Assembly (NCBI GenBank): GCA_964599635.1
Contig: CAZRGM010000039.1
Span: 193,424-257,423 of the forward strand
DNA length: 64,000 nucleotides
Direction of reading: 5' to 3'
DNA from: WJMT01 sp964599635
GTDB taxonomy: Bacteria > Acidobacteriota > Aminicenantia > Aminicenantales > Aminicenantaceae
The notes below the pieces were generated by a model, which saw only the letters and a program-made list of their open reading frames with translations, was not told the DNA's origin and did not search any database. Below are positions 60,365-64,000 of the stretch, piece after piece. Both the position numbers and the translations under genes were made by a program. How positions within the stretch are numbered: the first letter of the stretch is position 1; every line of letters starts with the position of its first letter.

Positions 60365-61384
60365 TCATTTCCGGTATTCCTGGAATAATACAGCTCCCAC
60401 GATGATCACTCCAGTTAACATCAGGCGGCTGGCTTCTCCCACCGCATTGATACTGAGAATTTTTTCAAGATATCCTATAGTCATGGCTCCAATCAAAGTA
60501 AGTCCGATCCCTCCTATTCCACCCATAAGGTTTGTTCCCCCAATGACTACGATGGCAATGGCTGTCAGTTCGTAAGACATGCCTGCTTCTGGATCCCCCT
60601 GGAATTCCTGGGCTGCTTGGCAAATTCCGGCGACGGCACAAAAAAAGCCGCTAGCCCCGTAAACAAGAAGTTTTGTGGTAGTTACAGGAATTCCGGAAAG
60701 CCGGGAAGCTTCTTCATTTCCTCCCACCGCATAGATATGACGGCCCCATTTAAGTTTTGAAAGAATCAACCAGCAAATGAATACAGAGCCCAGAAATATG
60801 AGTGTTACCACGGCTATATTTTCATGCAGTATCTTAGAGTTGAGGACCTGGAATAAATGGGGTGATTCAACATATTTATAAGTTCCATCTGTATGAAGTA
60901 CAGCTGTGGAGATTTTTTGTCCGCCTGATATCCATTTGGCCATCCCTCTTGCAAAGACCATCATGGCCAGAGTGGCTATAAAAGGTTGTATTTTAAATTT
61001 GTCTATAATGAATCCTGAGGTAAGGCCGCAACTGAGCCCGGCCAGAAGACAGATCATGATAGCTAAAATAGGAGGCCATCCCAGGTGAATACTGAATAAT
61101 GAAAACAAAACTGCAGTGAGGCCGAGTATGCTTCCTACAGAGAGATCGATTCCTGCGGTAATGATAACCAGAGTCATCCCGCAGGCCAAGATTCCAAACA
61201 CCGAAATATGCCTTAACATATCTCTGTGAGTATCCCACTTAAAAAATGAGCCATCAGCATTGAAAATCAACCCTAAAATAATCACAAAACAAAGCGCGGC
61301 AAAGGCACGCCCTAACGGAAGTTCGGATACCTTTTTTAAAGAATAGATTATTTTTCCAGGAAATTGATTTTTATTCACTCTCAT
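60365..61384 (-). CDS. Sugar ABC transporter permease (RbsC-like)
   Basis: A 339-residue inner-membrane protein with about eight to ten hydrophobic helices. The characteristic GIDLSVGSILGLTAVLFSLF (about 81-100) and GSVFICWLILSKLKWGRHIYAVGGNEEASRLSGI with its EAA-like loop are present. It forms the membrane channel for a ribose-type transporter. Its ATG overlaps the stop of the ATPase gene by 4 nt, so the two are coupled. Confidence 0.9.
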   Translation of the reverse strand: MRVNKNQFPGKIIYSLKKVSELPLGRAFAALCFVIILGLIFNADGSFFKWDTHRDMLRHISVFGILACGMTLVIITAGIDLSVGSILGLTAVLFSLFSIHLGWPPILAIMICLLAGLSCGLTSGFIIDKFKIQPFIATLAMMVFARGMAKWISGGQKISTAVLHTDGTYKYVESPHLFQVLNSKILHENIAVVTLIFLGSVFICWLILSKLKWGRHIYAVGGNEEASRLSGIPVTTTKLLVYGASGFFCAVAGICQAAQEFQGDPEAGMSYELTAIAIVVIGGTNLMGGIGGIGLTLIGAMTIGYLEKILSINAVGEASRLMLTGVIIVGAVLFQEYRK

Positions 61385-62937
61385 TTTCCCATAGCAGACT
61401 GAAGGATTTTTTCTTGAGTCGCTTCATTCCTATCATATTCTGCTGCGACGCGGCCCCTGTGTAAAACCATGATCCGATCTGATAAAGCCAGGAGTTCAGG
61501 AAGTTCTGAAGTAACAAGTACTTGGGCAAGCCCTTCGCGGCTCCACTTATTCATTAATTTATAGATTTCGTGTTTAGAGGCAACATCAACTCCTGTGGTG
61601 GGTTCGTCTAAGAGTAAGATTTTTGGATTTGTCATATGCCATCTTGCCAGCAGAACCTTTTGCTGGTTTCCTCCAGAGAGAGTAGAAATGATTTGGTCAA
61701 CGGAAAAGGCTTTGATATAAAAAGAATTGAAAATTTCAATCACATCTGTTCTTTCTTTTTTCTTTTGAATCCAACCTAGTTTTGAATATTTTGATAAAGA
61801 AGCTAAGGTTATATTTTTTTTAACTGAGATATTAGGAATAAGGCCGGTGCTTTTTCGGTCATTAGTTAAGAGAGCAATACCTTTATGAATAGATTTTCTT
61901 GGAGATCTGACTAAATAATCTCGTCCATCAAGAGTTATTTGGCATTTACCTAGTTCTCCATATCTCCCAAATAAAGAGTGAAGCAGAAAACTTTTTCCAG
62001 AGCCTTGGAGGCCCGCGATTCCTAATATTTCACCAGATTGAATATTAAAAGAGATATCTTTCCCCAAAGATTTTTGTTTTTTATCCGGCATGACTAAGGA
62101 AATGTTTTTGACTGAAAGAATTGTTTTCTTTTTTTGTCTTTTGTATGCTTTTCGAGGGGGGAACTGTTCTTTAAGTTCTCGTCCCACCATCCATTGAATC
62201 AATTTAGGTGAAGGCAGTTCTTTTAAAGTTGATGTTCCGATATACTTTCCATCACGAAGGACACTGATTCGGTCTGCAATCCTGTAAATTTCCTCGAGTC
62301 TGTGTGATATAAACACAATCCCATGACCCTTTTGTTTGAGATCCTTAATGATTTCAAATAGATGGGAGACCTCAACCGTATTCAGAGTACTTGTGGGCTC
62401 ATCCATTATAATGATACTGGATTGGTTGACTAAGGCTTTGGCTACTTCAATCATTTGTTTTACAGAGAGCGGATAAAAACTGAGGTGTTTGGTTAGATCT
62501 ATTTTTATTCCGAACTGTTGAAGGATTCTATGGGAAATCTCCTCCTCTTTTTTGAAGTCTATACCTCTAAGAAAATGGGTCTTTTCTCTGCCCAGAAAAA
62601 TGTTATCCCTCACTGACATGGAATCAACTAGAGACATTTCCTGGTAAATAGCTGAGATTCCATGATCAAGAGCATGAGATGGAGAGCGAAATCGGACAGG
62701 GTTTCCATTTAAAAAAATATTCCCTTTAAAACTCGTGTAAACTCCAGAAATGATCTTTATCAATGTAGATTTTCCGGCTCCATTTTCTCCTGCCAACACA
62801 TGAACTTCTCCTCTTTTCAAGTCAAAGGAGACATCGTCAAGCACTTTAACTCCGGAAAAAGATTTTTCAATATGTGCCATCTGAAGCAATAGATGATCAG
62901 GAGAATTATGAATCTGGATCTGAGGGTTAAGGTCCAT
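61381..62937 (-). CDS. Sugar ABC transporter ATP-binding protein (RbsA-like, two domains)
   Basis: A 518-residue double ATPase. Domain 1 has Walker A GENGAGKSTLIKI and Walker B IIIMDEPTSTLN. Domain 2 has a degenerate Walker A (GLQGSGKSFLL), the signature LSGGNQQKVLLARW and Walker B ILLLDEPTTGVD. As in RbsA, the two halves differ and one site is less canonical. It powers uptake of a sugar through the permease. It is the first gene of the minus-strand transport operon; the 226-nt gap to the next plus-strand gene holds its promoter. Confidence 0.92.
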   Translation of the reverse strand: MDLNPQIQIHNSPDHLLLQMAHIEKSFSGVKVLDDVSFDLKRGEVHVLAGENGAGKSTLIKIISGVYTSFKGNIFLNGNPVRFRSPSHALDHGISAIYQEMSLVDSMSVRDNIFLGREKTHFLRGIDFKKEEEISHRILQQFGIKIDLTKHLSFYPLSVKQMIEVAKALVNQSSIIIMDEPTSTLNTVEVSHLFEIIKDLKQKGHGIVFISHRLEEIYRIADRISVLRDGKYIGTSTLKELPSPKLIQWMVGRELKEQFPPRKAYKRQKKKTILSVKNISLVMPDKKQKSLGKDISFNIQSGEILGIAGLQGSGKSFLLHSLFGRYGELGKCQITLDGRDYLVRSPRKSIHKGIALLTNDRKSTGLIPNISVKKNITLASLSKYSKLGWIQKKKERTDVIEIFNSFYIKAFSVDQIISTLSGGNQQKVLLARWHMTNPKILLLDEPTTGVDVASKHEIYKLMNKWSREGLAQVLVTSELPELLALSDRIMVLHRGRVAAEYDRNEATQEKILQSAMGK

Positions 62938-63163
62938 TTGTTTTTTTGAGATATAACAGAGGAGGAGCTTTATGTCAAGATTTAACAGGAAACACGAAAA
63001 GTCTTGGAGAAAAGAATCTTATCAATTGATAATTTTATAGGAATGTATAGAGATTCAGGATGGCTTGAATAATACTTTTTACTTGTTATTTGAAATAATT
63101 GACTTCATGTGATAAAGAGTGTAGATGAGATTTTTTTGACTAGAATATGAGACAGTTTTAAAT

Positions 63164-63868
63164 ATGGAAATAGAAACAATATTGAGAAGATTATTGATAG
63201 GGTTGTTTTGTTTTCTGACTTCTTTATCTATTGCAAGTGCCTATAAATCAGGCGAATCCCATATGAGTCATTTCAATACTGGAATACAGGATAGAGTATC
63301 ATCTGAAGCTATGTTTCACAATTATTTTGTAGATAAAGGGTTTATGAATGGGAAAATAAAAATTCCTGAGTTAGCGGTGGAAGTTAACCTGGGGAAAAAT
63401 CAATTTTTCAAAAAAGAAGAAAAGGTCGCTGATTTATGTGTAAGGATTAAAGAGATAAGAAAACAATTTGGACTTTCCAACCATGACTCTGATTGCGTTC
63501 AAGGATATGGTTGGTGCGGTTTTTTACAAGCAGAATGTCAAGGGGAAGAAGCATATGGATATGTTATTTTAATTAAAAAAGATTTAAATGAAGTCAGCAG
63601 GATTTATACCATCGGACATGAAAACGGACATTTTTTATGGTACAGCGGAAATCAAAAAATCATTTATCAAAGATTCAAAAATTCAGATTTTATTCAAAAA
63701 CAAATTCATACAGACTGTGAATTTGCTGTTTTATGCGGATGGATTGCTGTGAAGACGGCAGAATATAATCTAAACGATTGTTTAATGATCAATGTCAAAG
63801 ATCCAGAGACAGAAAGAAAATCAGATTTTTTAAAGAATCTTGTTAGGGATTATCTACTAAAAAATTAA
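63164..63868 (+). CDS. Exported HExxH zincin-like protein of unknown function
   Basis: A 234-residue protein with a signal peptide or anchor (about 9-26: RLLIGLFCFLTSLSIASA). The motif HENGH (in IYTIGHENGHFLW) is an HExxH zinc-protease signature with Glu as the general base; a downstream EFAVLCGW could give the third ligand. Several Cys occur (CVQGYGWCGFLQAEC, TDCEF, AVLCG) that may form disulfides. No family name is recognised. The gene has no strong ribosome-binding site, and repeat copy D starts immediately after its stop. Confidence 0.7.
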   Translation: MEIETILRRLLIGLFCFLTSLSIASAYKSGESHMSHFNTGIQDRVSSEAMFHNYFVDKGFMNGKIKIPELAVEVNLGKNQFFKKEEKVADLCVRIKEIRKQFGLSNHDSDCVQGYGWCGFLQAECQGEEAYGYVILIKKDLNEVSRIYTIGHENGHFLWYSGNQKIIYQRFKNSDFIQKQIHTDCEFAVLCGWIAVKTAEYNLNDCLMINVKDPETERKSDFLKNLVRDYLLKN

Positions 63869-64000
63869 CCTGACCTATTCATAAAAAAACGGCGAATTAA
63901 CCATTATTTTTTCATTTTCAGCGATCTGCATAATTTTTTCAAGAACGATGAATGGAACATTTTTCTTGTGAGCCTTTTTTATTTGAATCGCCATTTTTTT
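63869..64000. repeat. Intergenic repeat family, copies D and E in inverted arrangement (MITE-like unit, cut by window end)
   Basis: Copy D (plus): CCTGACCTATTCATAAAAAAACGGCGA, 23 nt, CAGCGATC (63919-63926). Copy E (minus, 63985-64000): AAAAAAATGGCGATTC. The two face each other 60-100 nt apart, like terminal inverted repeats of a small non-autonomous element. No transposase is present. Confidence 0.6.

Noticed and set aside
1..64000. CRISPR array, prophage or complete insertion sequence
   Set aside because: No regularly spaced direct repeats, no integrase, transposase or phage structural genes were seen; only small non-coding repeats.

Overview
The window is a 64 kb AT-rich bacterial segment (roughly 60-65 % A+T by eye) carrying about 50 genes, one tRNA, no rRNA, no CRISPR array and no intact transposon. 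The organism is Gram-negative: it makes ADP-heptose for LPS and has a secreted beta-barrel-like protein and a lipoprotein-dependent sugar transporter. The GWxTD-domain protein, the BNR/Vps10-like protein, paired secreted C69 and S9 peptidases and several amino-acid breakdown routes resemble Candidatus Aminicenantes or related Acidobacteriota-like lineages. That placement is an inference from gene content only.

Layout. 1-6.5 kb (+): the archaeal-type HMG-CoA synthase / thiolase / DUF35 trio, followed by both methylcrotonyl-CoA carboxylase activities and methylglutaconyl-CoA hydratase, a leucine/HMG-CoA module. 6.8-9.3 kb (+): ECF sigma factor, small membrane protein (probable anti-sigma) and an HtrA-like protein whose catalytic His and Asp are replaced. 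9.4-13 kb (-): heptose kinase, heptose adenylyltransferase, GT9 glycosyltransferase, ICMT-like methyltransferase and TrmH. 13.2-20.3 kb: CheY-like regulator, GNAT, a secreted C69 dipeptidase (-), then an alanine racemase-GNAT fusion, a methyltransferase and a sodium symporter. 20.4-26.4 kb: a candidate small RNA (-), tRNA-Leu(CAA), ATP-grasp ligase, GWxTD-TPR protein, SH3/beta-barrel-like protein and ThiF. 26.7-34.1 kb (+): two secreted S9 peptidases, a class-V aminotransferase and a second C69 dipeptidase. 35.5-38.1 kb (+): pyruvoyl arginine decarboxylase, deoxyhypusine-synthase-like protein and agmatinase, a polyamine unit. 38.2-42.9 kb: a 10-repeat BNR protein, PilZ protein and a secreted Fam20C/HipA-like kinase-fold protein. 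43-47.7 kb (+): a Gld-type ABC export set. 47.8-50.1 kb (+): kinase plus class-III phospho-lyase-type aminotransferase. 50.1-54.9 kb (-): MarR regulator, hutU, hutH with an unusual Ala-Cys-Gly MIO motif, and a frameshifted cystathionine beta-synthase-like gene. 55-56.6 kb (+): a glutamine-synthetase-family protein. 56.6-56.7 kb: a second candidate small RNA of the same architecture as the first. 56.8-62.9 kb (-): ribose-type sugar ABC transporter, fucose/arabinose-isomerase-like enzyme and NIF3-like protein. 63.2-63.9 kb: a secreted HExxH protein.

Taken together the cell looks like a protein and peptide degrader. Secreted peptidases release dipeptides and amino acids; leucine, histidine and arginine (and possibly hydroxylysine or phosphoethanolamine) are processed by local operons, and a sugar import operon sits alongside.

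The most novel signals are: (1) two matching small-RNA-like loci (20404-20496 minus, 56611-56736 plus), each with a TATAAT box, exactly 16 nt, then a perfect 9-10 bp stem closing a C/U-rich loop; (2) a family of intergenic repeats with a fixed 23-nt internal spacing, one copy split by a hairpin; (3) HutH with cysteine in the MIO tripeptide; (4) a likely pseudoprotease in a sigma-E-like operon; (5) a secreted kinase-fold protein.
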